64,000 nucleotides of DNA from Theodoxus fluviatilis (GCA_034096865.1 JAWQFJ010016664.1:1-64000), one strand, 5' to 3'. Positions 11,700 to 23,526 are shown, numbered from the stretch's first letter. Made by a program: numbers and translations. Notes: generated by a model from the letters alone, not told the origin.

Positions 11700-11790
11700 T
11701 TGCCTCAAGGGCTGAATGTAAGTAAGAAAGGCAATACTGCCTAATTCACTACCCTTGTAAAATAAAGTTCGTTCGTTCGTTCTGTCTGTC
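11700..11790 (+). mobile_element. Retroelement 3' end with (TTCG)n tail
   Basis: CCTAATTCACTACCCTTGTA, then AAATAAAGTTCGTTCGTTCG. The polyadenylation-like AATAAA followed by a short tandem tail is typical of a non-LTR or SINE 3' end. The body upstream is lost in the CT array. Confidence 0.45.
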
Positions 11791-12021
11791 CTGACTTAAG
11801 CGCAACAACTTGGTACTGGTAGTCTGTTGGCTTGGCCTAATGGCAGTGAATCGATAATAAACTTGGCAGAAATAGACCTTAAGTATCCTAAAATGTACAA
11901 GACCACTCAAATTTCATGAACTATCATCCATTTTTATACAATTTACAGTGCAAAATATGAAGCGAGGGAGTTTACAGAAAAGAACGTTATAATTCCTTTA
12001 CAAACACGTAGTAACGTCAGT

Positions 12022-12112
12022 TGCCAAATGAATGGCTCAGATGGTAAAGCGCTGGACAATTGTAACGTTAGGTCATGCGTGAACGGATTCGAATCCGCGC
12101 TGAAACTTTTTT
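12022..12112 (+). mobile_element. tRNA-like SINE head
   Basis: GAATGGCTCAGATGGTAAAG resembles an A box, and GGATTCGAATCC is a near-perfect B box 40-50 bases later. No acceptor stem can be paired, so this is a tRNA-derived SINE or pseudogene rather than a working tRNA. Confidence 0.6.
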
Positions 12113-12395
12113 CGAACCCGACCTGTTTTTTGTGTTTTTGTGTGTGTTTTTCCCCCCCTCTTTTCTCGAGAGATTGCGGGTTTGAACCCAATTTTTTGTG
12201 TGTGCCAAAACCTGGAGGTTCAGCGCCAGCGGTTTTTATCTTTGATAATGGGACAGGCTGGTTGATCTTCAGTAGGCAACAGGCAAAAAAAGACCTAGGG
12301 AAGAAATAAAAGGGAAAAAATGCATTCCAGTGCCAGCTTCATCTCCATCTCCTGGGGAGGACACTAGTGAGATGCTGCTTCAGAGGCGTGTTGCA

Positions 12396-12463
12396 TTAAC
12401 GTGAGGAAAGCCAACATTCTGTGAGGAATAGGCCGGTGTCAACATGTGTTAGCAAGGTGAAAG
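12396..12463. repeat. Dispersed repeat that seeds the 57-bp array
   Basis: The stretch GAGGAATAGGCCGGTGTCAA ... GCAGATGTAAAGGC recurs at about 42640-42720 and, inverted, at 43365-43430. The array that follows is made from the 3' part of this family. Confidence 0.65.
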
Positions 12464-12980
12464 CAGATGTAAAGGCAATGTAAATGCTGCTTGGGGCTGG
12501 CTGTGCGGGTGCTACTGGAGCAGATGTAAAGGCAATGTAAATGCTGCTTGGGGCTGGCTGTGCGGGTGCTACTGGAGCAGATGTAAAGGCAATGTAAATG
12601 CTGCTTGGGGCTGGCTGTGCGGGTGCTACTGGAGCAGATGTAAAGGCAATGTAAATGCTGCTTGGGGCTGGCTGTGCGGGTGCTACTGGAGCAGATGTAA
12701 AGGCAATGTAAATGCTGCTTGGGGCTGGCTGTGCGGGTGCTACTGGAGCAGATGTAAAGGCAATGTAAATGCTGCTTGGGGCTGGCTGTGCGGGTGCTAC
12801 TGGAGCAGATGTAAAGGCAATGTAAATGCTGCTTGGGGCTGGCTGTGCGGGTGCTACTGGAGCAGATGTAAAGGCAATGTAAATGCTGCTTGGGGCTGGC
12901 TGTGCGGGTGCTACTGGAGCAGATGTAAAGGCAATGTAAATGCTGCTTGGGGCTGGCTGTGCGGGTGCTACTGGAGCAGG
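12464..12980. repeat. 57-bp minisatellite, 9 copies
   Basis: The unit starts GCAGATGTAAAGGCAATG and ends GGTGCTACTGGA. Copies are identical by eye. Because 57 is a multiple of 3, the minus strand reads as nine 19-residue repeats (APVAPAQPAPSSIYIAFTS). There is no start context or splice evidence for a real protein. Confidence 0.95.
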
Positions 12981-13217
12981 CTCCGAAAACACAATGACCT
13001 CAGCATTCCAGCTGATGAGGGAGGTATGCAGTTCTTGACACGTGTTGACATCGGCCTATGCCTTGCAGGACCTCACATCTATGCAACATGGCCCAGTTCT
13101 CCATGAAGGGTTGGTTACTTAAGAGTGGGAAAGTGGGATTCGGGTCATCCAGGCATTGTAAGGCCAAAACAGCAGCCGCTGATACAGGGCTGTGTAGACA
13201 TTTCTCCTGACAACGCG

Positions 13218-13300
13218 AACCATGGTAGCTCAGCTGGTGGAGCATTTTGGGTGCCAAGTGAAAGGTCAGGGGTTCAGTCCTCAATTGTAGCCCCATGTTT
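13218..13300 (+). mobile_element. tRNA-like SINE head
   Basis: TAGCTCAGCTGGTGGAGC matches an A box and GGGGTTCAGTCC a B box, correctly spaced. The acceptor stem does not pair, so it is a SINE head or tRNA pseudogene. Confidence 0.6.
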
Positions 13301-13596
13301 TCCGTGACTGTCCTTTGCAGTGCTTTGGTTATGTATACATGTGAAACTTACAGTGCTCTGTTGTACTCTTGGATGGTGAGAAGCAACAATTCTAAAATTA
13401 TGGGAGTTTCTATTAAAAAATGGATGTTGTTTCTGTTATGTTTTAGATTTACAAATAAATGCTTATTTTCATATTTCTTTGAAATGGTGTTGTGGTGTCT
13501 TGCAAATGTGTGTGAGTGGAGTTGTGGTGATGGGTTCACTGTGAAGTTCATCAAGGAAAAGACTGAAGAGATGTTCGGGGAAATGCCGTCCTTTCT

Positions 13597-16500
13597 TGCT
13601 GGAGCATTGCCTGTCCATGCTTCATGTTGCTCCTGTCATCACTGGAGGGCTGACGCAAGGATATTGCTGGAGCATTGCTTGTCCATGCTTCATGTTGCTC
13701 CCGTCATCACTGGAGGGCTGACGCAAGGATATTGCTGGAGCATTGCTAGTCCATGCTTCATGTTGCTCCCGTCATCACTGGAGGGCTGACGCAAGGATAT
13801 TGCTGGAGCATTGCTAGTCCATGCTTCATGTTGCTCCTGTCATCACTGGAGGGCTGACGCAAGGATATTGCTGGAGCATTGCTAGTCCATGCTTCATGTT
13901 GCTCCTGTCATCACTGGAGGGCTGACGCAAGGATATTGCTGGAGCATTGCCTGTCCATGCTTCATGTTGCTCCTGTCATCACTGGAGGGCTGACGCAAGG
14001 ATATTGCTGGAGCATTGCCTGTCCATGCTTCATGTTGCTCCTGTCATCACTGGAGGGCTGACGCAAGGATATTGCTGGAGCATTGCTTGTCCATGCTTCA
14101 TGTTGCTCCTGTCATCACTGGAGGGCTGACGCAAGGATATTGCTGGAGCATTGCTTGTCCATGCTTCATGTTGCTCCTGTCATCACTGGAGGGCTGACGC
14201 AAGGATATTGCTGGAGCATTGCCTGTCCATGCTTCATGTTGCTCCTGTCATCACTGGAGGGCTGACGCAAGGATATTGCTGGAGCATTGCCTGTTCATGC
14301 TTCATGTTGCTCCTGTCATCACTGGAGGGCTGACGCAAGGATACTGCTGGAGCATTGCCTGTCCATGCTTCATGTTGCTCCTGTCATCACTGGAGGGCTG
14401 ACGCAAGGATATTGCTGGAGCATTGCCTGTCCATGCTTCATGTTGCTCCTGTCATCACTGGAGGGCTGACGCAAGGATATTGCTGGAGCATTGCTTGTCC
14501 ATGCTTCATGTTGCTCCTGTCATCACTGGAGGGCTGACGCAAGGATATTGCTGGAGCATTGCCTGTCCATGCTTCATGTTGCTCCTGTCATCACTGGAGG
14601 GCTGACGCAAGGATATTGCTGGAGCATTGCCTGTCCATGCTTCATGTTGCTCCTGTCATCACTGGAGGGCTGACGCAAGGATATTGCTGGAGCATTGCTA
14701 GTCCATGCTTCATGTTGCTCCCGTCATCACTGGAGGGCTGACGCAAGGATATTGCTGGAGCATTGCTAGTCCATGCTTCATGTTGCTCCCGTCATCACTG
14801 GAGGGCTGACGCAAGGATATTGCTGGAGCATTGCTTGTCCATGCTTCATGTTGCTCCTGTCATCACTGGAGGGCTGACGCAAGGATATTGCTGGAGCATT
14901 GCTAGTCCATGCTTCATGTTGCTCCCGTCATCACTGGAGGGCTGACGCAAGGATATTGCTGGAGCATTGCTAGTCCATGCTTCATGTTGCTCCCGTCATC
15001 ACTGGAGGGCTGACGCAAGGATATTGCTGGAGCATTGCTAGTCCATGCTTCATGTTGCTCCTGTCATCACTGGAGGGCTGACGCAAGGATATTGCTGGAG
15101 CATTGCCTGTCCATGCTTCATGTTGCTCCTGTCATCACTGGAGGGCTGACGCAAGGATATTGCTGGAGCATTGCCTGTCCATGCTTCATGTTGCTCCTGT
15201 CATCACTGGAGGGCTGACGCAAGGATATTGCTGGAGCATTGCTTGTCCATGCTTCATGTTGCTCCTGTCATCACTGGAGGGCTGACGCAAGGATATTGCT
15301 GGAGCATTGCTTGTCCATGCTTCATGTTGCTCCTGTCATCACTGGAGGGCTGACGCAAGGATATTGCTGGAGCATTGCCTGTCCATGCTTCATGTTGCTC
15401 CTGTCATCACTGGAGGGCTGACGCAAGGATACTGCTGGAGCATTGCCTGTCCATGCTTCATGTTGCTCCTGTCATCACTGGAGGGCTGACGCAAGGATAC
15501 TGCTGGAGCATTGCCTGTCCATGCTTCATGTTGCTCCTGTCATCACTGGAGGGCTGACGCAAGGATATTGCTGGAGCATTGCCTGTCCATGCTTCATGTT
15601 GCTCCTGTCATCACTGGAGGGCTGACGCAAGGATATTGCTGGAGCATTGCTTGTCCATGCTTCATGTTGCTCCTGTCATCACTGGAGGGCTGACGCAAGG
15701 ATATTGCTGGAGCATTGCCTGTCCATGCTTCATGTTGCTCCTGTCATCACTGGAGGGCTGACGCAAGGATATTGCTGGAGCATTGCCTGTCCATGCTTCA
15801 TGTTGCTCCTGTCATCACTGGAGGGCTGACGCAAGGATATTGCTGGAGCATTGCCTGTCCATGCTTCATGTTGCTCCCGTCATCACTGGAGGGCTGACGC
15901 AAGGATATTGCTGGAGCATTGCTAGTCCATGCTTCATGTTGCTCCCGTCATCACTGGAGGGCTGACGCAAGGATATTGCTGGAGCATTGCTTGTCCATGC
16001 TTCATGTTGCTCCTGTCATCACTGGAGGGCTGACGCAAGGATATTGCTGGAGCATTGCCTGTCCATGCTTCATGTTGCTCCTGTCATCACTGGAGGGCTG
16101 ACGCAAGGATATTGCTGGAGCATTGCCTGTCCATGCTTCATGTTGCTCCTGTCATCACTGGAGGGCTGACGCAAGGATATTGCTGGAGCATTGCTTGTCC
16201 ATGCTTCATGTTGCTCCTGTCATCACTGGAGGGCTGACGCAAGGATATTGCTGGAGCATTGCTTGTCCATGCTTCATGTTGCTCCTGTCATCACTGGAGG
16301 GCTGACGCAAGGATATTGCTGGAGCATTGCTAGTCCATGCTTCATGTTGCTCCTGTCATCACTGGAGGGCTGACGCAAGGATATTGCTGGAGCATTGCCT
16401 GTCCATGCTTCATGTTGCTCCTGTCATCACTGGAGGGCTGACGCAAGGATATTGCTGGAGCATTGCTTGTCCATGCTTCATGTTGCTCCTGTCATCACTG

Positions 16501-16724
16501 GAGGGCTGACGCAAGGATATTGCTGGAGCATTGCTTGTCCATGCTTCATGTTGCTCCTGTATTCACTGGAGGGCTGACGCAAGGATATTGCTGGAGCATT
16601 GCTAGTCCATGCTTCATGTTGCTCCTGTCATCACTGGAGGGCTGACGCAAGGATATTGCTGGAGCATTGCTAGTCCATGCTTCATGTTGCTCCTGTCATC
16701 ACTGGAGGGCTGACGCAAGGATAC
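13597..16724. repeat. 68-bp satellite, 46 copies with higher-order structure
   Basis: The unit starts TTGCTGGAGCATTGC and ends CTGACGCAAGGATA. Copies differ mainly at one three-state site (GCCTGTCC, GCTTGTCC, GCTAGTCC), a CTGTC/CCCGTC site and a GATATT/GATACT site. The many overlapping 60-codon frames are repeat artefacts. Units 5-16 and 22-33 share the same order of states, so a block of 17 units (1156 bp) was duplicated. Confidence 0.96.
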
Positions 16725-16941
16725 TTCTGCCATTAGGACTAAAATATCACCCTGGCTGTTTGTCAATGTCAGATGATGAGAATTATTTACTAATTTTACA
16801 TTCTTGCTCTTTCTTCTTCTTTATTTTTTTGTGATGTAATGCTAAGTTTTCTTAGTCATAGTGCATGTACAATTATATGCAACTGTACACAGTTAAACTT
16901 AGACATGATATTTACAATATGATGTGTTGTAGTCTTATATA

Positions 16942-17018
16942 TACACACACACACACACACACACGCATATATATACATACACACATGTATACACACATAT
17001 ATACACACCCACAACCAC

Positions 17019-17092
<74 letters not shown>

Positions 17093-17095
17093 TAA
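16942..17095. repeat. (CA)n, (TA)n and (ATA)n microsatellites
   Basis: CA runs are at 16942-16964 and 16978-17010. An ATA run at 17021-17095 probably began as the tail of the LINE on the minus strand. Confidence 0.95.
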
Positions 17096-18185
17096 TAATT
17101 AATTAACAAATATTAAGAAAAAAATAAAAAAGGATAGGAAACTTGAAGAATTGTACATAAAATTACATGCTGTAGATATCGTGGGGGGTGATGAGCATGA
17201 GAGATGAGATCTGGAATGGGATGGGGGGTTGGAGGAGTTCAAGAGGCGTTGGGCAAAGGACAATTTCTTGTTAAGTTTATGGCGTCATTGGTAGGACCGG
17301 CGACCACTTGCTCTGAAGCTGTTCAGATATTCCATTTCTGAAAGCAACTCTTTCCTCGATTCTATATGTATACTGAAGGACTTGCCTAAAGGAGTCAAAC
17401 GCTATTTCATAATTTTGACACTTAGCTTGATGAATATATTTTTTGGCTAATATTAAGATTACAATAGGAGGAGCGAGCTTGTCACCAAAGAATATGGAAT
17501 ATTTACATTTGGAGAATGTTGCCTTTCTGCTTTCTAGATATTGCTGTAGTTTGCACCAGAAATCTTGTATTACTTGACATTCCCAGCATATATGTTCCTG
17601 TGTTTCAATACAACACCAGCAAAATCCACAAAGTGATGATGATGATTTTCCTATACGCAGAAGGAATGTGTTTTTTGATGTAATCGGTGTAAGAATTTGA
17701 ACTGAAAGGTCCGGTGTCTATTGTGCATTGCTTTGGCAGAGTATAAATGCTTTCCCAATCAATGTTATTGCCCTCAAATGATTTTCCCCACTTTTGGGGG
17801 GAATGAATGTCTATGTCCATGCTGTCAATTAGAACTGAGTAAAAGAAGTTAGTACATTTTGATACCCTATTTATTCTTTCACTAATTCTCCCACACTGAC
17901 TTTGACATTGGTTGTTTTTTATTTTTTGCATCCATTCCTGTGGAATATACTTTTTTATTGTTTGATAAGTAAAGATATCTTCTGCATCCAATTTGAACTT
18001 TGTCTTCAGATTGAAAAAACTGACTAGATCATTGTTTTTAACAATATGTTTCACCTGCAAGATACTCTTGTCAGCCCATTTTTTGGACTTGACTGGTACC
18101 CTGCAATGACATATATTTGAATTATACCACAAGGATTGTTGTAGTATATTGTCAGTAGGATTTTCTGTCCCAACAACCTTATTCC
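17096..18185 (-). mobile_element. 5'-truncated L1-like LINE, ORF2 C-terminal part
   Basis: The minus strand from about 18185 reads SLWNKVVG, then LWYNSNI, a segment typical of the region after the reverse transcriptase in L1/Tx1-type ORF2. It continues through KKYIPQEW to a cysteine-rich end (CGFCWCC ... ETQEHICWEC) as in the terminal zinc-binding motif. A stop at about 17608 in one frame, with continuation in another frame, shows decay. The 3' untranslated part ends in a (TTA)n tail at 17021-17095. The upstream stop near 18180 marks the 5' truncation. Confidence 0.8.
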
Positions 18186-18850
18186 AGAGACTTCATAAAA
18201 TGCTCACCATTACAACTGGCTAATCACAGTTAAGATAACAAGAGTAGGCGGGGGGAAGTCATCTCTGCGGGGCATTGTCCAATCACAAGATTGGCGGGTG
18301 AACACGTCATGTTAATAATATGCAAGTACGTCACAGTCTACGTTTTAGGATACTCTACGGTCTAGGATATGACACTAGCTCCAAATTATTAAAAAAATTC
18401 TTTGGCACGTAGTATTCATGACAAGATGCCATAAGTATTTCCTACCAATGAACTAAACTTGCCTTACCCACAACTATTAAGACTCGGCAAAGATTATAGG
18501 TTACACAAAGATAGTTCATTAGCTCATTGTTGTGAGGATCGAGACACGTTGCGCCCCAAGCGGGAATGAATATGGGTGAATCTAGGGAAGTAATCACACC
18601 ACTTATTGACACGTAAAATTGCTTGTTTCTCGACGCGTTTCTGATGCGTTCCGATCATGTTTGTGAATAAATTTACAGTGTAATGTGTAATGAAATGATT
18701 TGCTGCAATAATGGGGGTGTTTTGGCTTTGTTTTTTGTAGTAGGCGTTGTGAAATCAAACTCGACCTAGATCTACATGCATATGGTTTGAATGGGAACGA
18801 TCTATTTTTCAATATTATCGAAGAATGCAAGCTTCCCCGGCGAAATGACA
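18186..18850. other. Intergenic, no gene recognised
   Basis: The short stretch AAAGATTATAGGTTACACAA near 18490 recurs inverted near 29945, so part is dispersed repeat. Nothing else is supported. Confidence 0.4.
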
Positions 18851-19016
18851 TTCTAGAAATTTCCTAAATTCTAGAACATTCTAGAATGTTCGGGAAAAAA
18901 TTTGATGGAATTATTCTAGAATTCTTTAATTCCAGAATAATTCTAGAATATTCTAGAACATTACTTTTTCTTAGAATATTATTCTAGAACAAGACCATTC
19001 AAAGAATATTCTAGAA
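18851..19016. promoter_or_regulatory. Cluster of heat-shock-element-like TTCnnGAA arrays
   Basis: At 18869-18896 six alternating TTC/GAA triplets are spaced exactly five bases apart. Further runs lie at 18851-18863, 18941-18958 and 19004-19016. This is the nGAAn inverted-pentamer design bound by heat-shock factor. The same block is also rich in TTCTAGAA palindromes, so a non-regulatory origin is possible. No heat-shock gene is seen next to it. Confidence 0.5.
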
Positions 19017-19657
19017 AAGTGTAAATAAAATGAAATAAAAAAATAGAAGTGAACAACAAAGCATTTCAACACACACGCAAGACACTTTAGTGATCACACA
19101 CAGAATATAAGATTTAGTGTCAACATATATGAATGTAAATTTGATGTTGATGTTCATATAATTCAGAAGTGTTTTACGATTTCCTACTTTTCATTGACTA
19201 AGCAATATAAAAAATGCATGGACTTCAAAAACACAATGGTGTTAAAGTATACAGAAAGAGACAGAATTGTACCCACAAAAACTGGTGAGACAAATTTGCC
19301 TTCTATCAAACTAAGGATTTATTGCCACTAGAAATAATGCATTAGACACTTTAAGTAGTAACTTTGTATATCAAGATAATTGCAAGTGAACATTCTTTAA
19401 TTTTTGGTCTTTCCATATTATTTACACGATATTAGATACTCAAGCAGACTTATTCTCTGAATCAATCATTCATTCACTCTTTCGCATAAAAAATGATATA
19501 AGCTAGCGTTAATGCCGTTACTGCAGCAGCATCAAGTGATCTTGACAAAGGTGAGTCGTCAGTAATAAAATGTACATCTTAACATCACATCATATCATTT
19601 CAGCTGAAGACTTGGTAGGCTTAGCAACCTTTCGTCTTTTCATGACAGGTTTAAACA
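19017..19657. other. AT-rich stretch without recognisable gene
   Basis: No splice-supported exon, long frame or repeat similarity was noticed. Confidence 0.4.
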
Positions 19658-19732
19658 CCAACACTTCACCTCCAAATCACAAATCAATATTCCACCATCA
19701 ACGCACAAATCAATATTCCACCATCAATGCAG

Positions 19733-20039
19733 TCAAAACAATCCTCCTCCAAAGCACAAAACAATCCTCCTCCAAAGCACAAAACAATCCTTCTCCAAAG
19801 CACAAATCAATCCTTCTCCAAAGCACAAAACAATCCTCCTCCAAAGCACAAAACAATCCTCCTCCAAAGCACAAATCAATCCTTCTCCAAAGCACAAATC
19901 AATCCTTCTCCAAAGCACAAATCAATCCTTCTCCAAAGCACAAATCAATCCTTCTCCAAAGCACAAAACAATCCTTCTCCAAAGCACAAAACAATCCTTC
20001 TCCAAAGCACAAATCAATCCTCCTCCAAAGCACAAATCA
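19733..20039. repeat. 23-bp minisatellite, about 13 copies
   Basis: The unit is like CAATCCTTCTCCAAAGCACAAA, with CCTCC/CTTCT and AAAACA/AAATCA variants. Related looser units (CAATATTCCACCATCAATGC, CAACACTTCACCTCC) flank it from 19658 to 20135. Three units make 69 bp, so open frames up to 252 codons appear; these are artefacts. Confidence 0.93.
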
Positions 20040-20230
20040 CCAACACTTCACCTCCACAGAACAAATCACCAACACTCCACCTCCACAGCACAAATCAATA
20101 TTCCACCATCAATGCACAAATCACCACCAAACTCCAATTTAAGTCAAATGAATACCACACAAGAAAGACTTTGGTCCGTCACAATGTCCCAGTTCAAAGC
20201 CTTGACCAGACAAAACAAATCATAGTAAAA

Positions 20231-20405
20231 GAGACCGGCAAGCCAACACCAGGTCTTGCCAACCGGGCACAGCGGCCCCCCCTGAGACGCCGCTCAGAAA
20301 TGAATCACACACAACCAGACCGGCAAGCCAAAAACCAGGCCTTACCAACCGGGCACAGTGGCCCCCGGAGACGCGGCTCAGAAACGAGCTGCACGCACAG
20401 TAGCC
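20231..20405. repeat. Two tandem 87-bp units
   Basis: GACCGGCAAGCCAA ... CCAACCGGGCACAG ... GCTCAGAAA occurs at 20231 and again at 20318 with moderate divergence. Confidence 0.8.
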
Positions 20406-20449
20406 AACGAAAAATATTGTTTCCAAAATCCTCTTCTAGCAAAATACAC

Positions 20450-20467
20450 GACCCTATATATAGGGTC
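20450..20467. other. Perfect 18-bp palindrome containing TATATA
   Basis: GACCCTATATATAGGGTC is self-complementary. It could be a TATA-containing promoter piece or the tip of a transposon end. Confidence 0.55.
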
Positions 20468-20734
20468 CATTCACGAACAATATAAATGTTTTGCATGTAC
20501 TGCCACATGACGACTTGCATTGCACGTGCGAAACACAGTGCAGTCAGCAAGTGCTGACACTGCAAAAATACGTAAAGGTGCATCGTGCCGGTTTTAAAAG
20601 GACTGGAAGCGGACTTAAAGTCCCCACCACATATTTGAGTCGTGGCAGTTTTGGTAACACAACATGGCAGTGTATTCCCAACACACTTTGACAGCGTCAT
20701 GGTTCAGTCACATCGTCATGGTTCAGTCACCAGT

Positions 20735-22532
20735 TCACTTAAAGACAGAACGACCATGCTTATTTGGAGAAGAGGAAATATACTGTGCATTATCACAATG
20801 AAGAAACACCATAATTTCCTCCAAGCACTGAACAGGAATAATCTGGACATTGTCTGAAAGTTCAACTGAGATCAGATGTCTCGTGTTGGTTAAAATGTTG
20901 TCATGGTTGGCCGTTTCTCGGAACATACGAACAACAGCAGAACACTCATTCTGCTTGTTGACAACAAACAGTAGAATCCTTCCATATTCATTGTCACATG
21001 TCTTAATTACACTACATTCCCTTTTCTTCATTCTCCCATACTCGACAGAATAAACATCTTCTGCCCACACATGACTCTGTCCACCTTTCTCAACTGTCTC
21101 TCATTCAACTGGTCTGCGACATTCTTTTCCAGTCTATTTTCTTCTGAAAATTTCTTGATCTTTCCCACAATGTCGCAGTTAAACATGCGCTTTAAGTTGC
21201 TCCGAACACGCTTGATTTTCTTGTCGACCACATTTGCGTGTCACACCCTGGGCTACTTTGAACTTGAGTACCTGCCTAACAACATCACCAGTGCCGTGAA
21301 CAGATTGTAAAATCATAGCATTTGCATCTTCGAAAGCAAAACAAGACCATGCCCACATGGGCCCCCACAGTATCACATAGCTTGCCAAATGAGCACCAGC
21401 ATTGTGCACATTCAGGCCACAGGAACCCTGACAGTAGAAAGCGGCAAAATCTTGGTAAAACTCATCCAGCAAGTCACTTGCTCGAGAAAGTGCGAATGTA
21501 CTGATGGAGTCCCCGAGAAAAATGTGTGCTGCCTCTGACAATTTTGCCACATGTTTCAAGTACCTGTCGGGCAAAATGCCACTCAAACTAGGAATACAAT
21601 AGAATAAAAGCCAAGTTTGCAGTTCTGTAGCTTTGAAGTGACTGTAGTTTTTTTCCAGGTCACGTGGTAGCCTTTCGATAAAATGTGGTGGTTTGATGTG
21701 CATCAAGTTATTATTGATTTTTCTCAAGTGTTTGCCAACAAAGTATGGCTTGCCGCTTTCTGTGGCAGAAAACCACTTGCTCATGAGGGTTTTAGTTATT
21801 CCAAGAAGGAGCCCGTGCATGTAGTCAGGAACAACCCCCTGTACCAAATCAAAGCCATCTAATGAAGACAGGCCTGACTGACCACAGAAACCTTTGATAC
21901 GGGTTGCTGGTGTACTCTGCATCATGCACTGCACTACATCTTCATGGTTACGATCTCGCGCACGCGCTGGGCCTGGACGGTATGGATAGCATCTTGCATG
22001 GCCTTTACCTTGTGGCACCACTTCACCACCTTCTTCACAAGTAATGCATGCATTGCCTCCATTGTACTGGGTCATGTTCAGAACTGATGCTTTCGCTGGA
22101 AGGTCAAGAGTGGCACAAATGACTGAAAGCTTCACGACATGGGTTTCTCCGCTTACGCAAATGTCCACACCATTTGTCCTTAGCTCATTCATCTCTCTTG
22201 CAAACCCCTCAAGATACTGCTTAAATGGTGGCTTGCCTTTACCCTGCCAGATGCCAACAAGCAACATGTTTTCCCTAGCAAATCGTGCTGCTGGACTCAG
22301 CTCATTTATGGCGAGAAATATTGGCCACAACTGTACTTTGGAGGAAGAAAACAAATTTACACCATCAGTGTTCATAACGGCAGACACGTTGGTGGAGGAT
22401 GATAGGAACTGGCCTTCCTCGCACATGCTCCGGTAGGCAGTTCCATCGGTGATGTCTTCAATGGCTGTGTCACCTCTGTCCATTCTTCTTCTGAGGTCTC
22501 GCTTACATTTCTGGATATTCGTCCAAACTCCT
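20735..22532 (-). pseudogene. CACTA/EnSpm transposase, catalytic exon with two frameshifts
   Basis: This is the largest exon of a CACTA (En/Spm, tnp2-type) transposase on the minus strand, which moves the element by cut and paste. It begins after an acceptor (ACAG before 22532) and reads VWTNIQKCKRDLRRRMDRGD. The family signatures follow in order: NTDGVNLFSSSK with the first aspartate, PDYMHGLLLGITK, and a C-terminal GPMWAWSCFAFEDAN with the third acidic residue, as in tnp2/DUF4218 proteins. The first frame stops at 21179 (QLKAHV). Homologous sequence goes on in a second frame (21231-21028) and a third (21070-20735), so there are at least two single-base shifts. It is probably dead, although the catalytic acidic residues are still present. 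Confidence 0.85.
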
Positions 22533-23203
22533 GTCCAAACAAACAGTAAGTCAGCTTTAACAAATCAACAAAAACACACAACCAAAAAGCATACTTTTAA
22601 CTTTAAATCAATTCTCCGTCTTAGTAAGCAGACTATTTGACCTGTTTGTATGCATTATGTTGTGCAACGTTTTGCGCGGAATACTGATTTCAGCCATCCA
22701 CAAAATGTCTGTTATGCATAAAATGCTCAACACAAACCTTTTGCAGGAAGCACAATATATATAAGTTTCATTTCCTGCATAAGTTGCCTTGACCTTGAAG
22801 TATCTATGACAATCATCTGTGATCTAGTTTGCGGGTACAATAATTTAACATCCCCGCAAGTCAGTGACAGAGATGAACTGCGCAGGTAGAGTACGCACAA
22901 GGTAGACTTCATTATATAAATGCAATTTTCCTCCAGAAGCAGGGCAAGTGTATCCAAAACATGTACAAAGAAAAAAAACACATGATGAAATATCAGTATG
23001 GCTAACAAAACTATAGGACAAAAATAAAAGTCTGAAACCTCCAGTAATTTTTGGGGGAAAAATATAAAAGGTAAATTTTATACAAATTCGTGTCAGGCTA
23101 GCTGTTATCCTTCAATATTCCTTTTGCTTGTCTGAAAAAATACTTGGATTGACGTGGTAATACACATAGCATGACAAGTATAATTATAATCATGTAAAAA
23201 TAC

Positions 23204-23526
23204 CTGGGGTCTCTAGCAGTAGTCGCAGCTGAGACTTAATGTCAGCAAACACAAACTTCTGCCGTGCTTGCCGTCCACTCTTGTTTTGGTCTGTGCCTTT
23301 GTAGCGCAGACCTCCACAGCCATCTGTCTCACAGATCACCACATCTGGATCTTCAGGAAAGACTGATGAGCACAGCAAACAGTAATGATGTTCCTTCACC
23401 TCGCCTGCAAAGCTGGACACTGATTCCCAGATATCATTGTAATGCAAAGCGTGTATGCCATTAGAGTCTGGAAACATGCGTTTGACTGTACTGATTATGT
23501 CCCTAGATGCACTTGCAGAAATTTTG
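23204..23526 (-). pseudogene. CACTA/EnSpm transposase, zinc-finger exon
   Basis: This minus-strand exon reads VKRMFPDSNGIHALHYNDIW, then a Cys pair (CLLCSS) and VICETDGCGG, and ends LLLETPG. The donor is CCCCAG/gtattt at 23204. The split glycine codon joins exactly to the next exon at 22532, giving an uninterrupted protein and a 671-base intron. The upstream boundary is uncertain: stops lie just before 23526, and the neighbouring sequence to 25110 looks like an insertion. Cysteine-rich modules upstream of the catalytic domain are usual in animal EnSpm proteins. Confidence 0.72.

Noticed and set aside
11119..11744. Arg/Glu- or Leu/Ser-rich frames
   Set aside because: Pure translation of CT/GA microsatellite sequence.
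12022..12112. Functional tRNA gene
   Set aside because: A and B boxes are present, but no acceptor stem pairs and the anticodon arm is not credible. A SINE head fits better.
12396..12992. Proline/alanine-rich repeat protein of 198 codons
   Set aside because: The 57-bp unit is divisible by three, so an open frame is expected. No flanking coding sequence.
13218..13300. Functional tRNA gene
   Set aside because: Same reason: internal promoter boxes without a cloverleaf.
13597..16645. Dozens of regularly spaced 60-codon frames
   Set aside because: Exact 68-base spacing shows they are the satellite unit, not small genes.
19570..20485. Lysine/serine/glutamine-rich protein
   Set aside because: The frame is produced by the 23-bp repeat (three units are 69 bp) and continues into unrelated tandem units.
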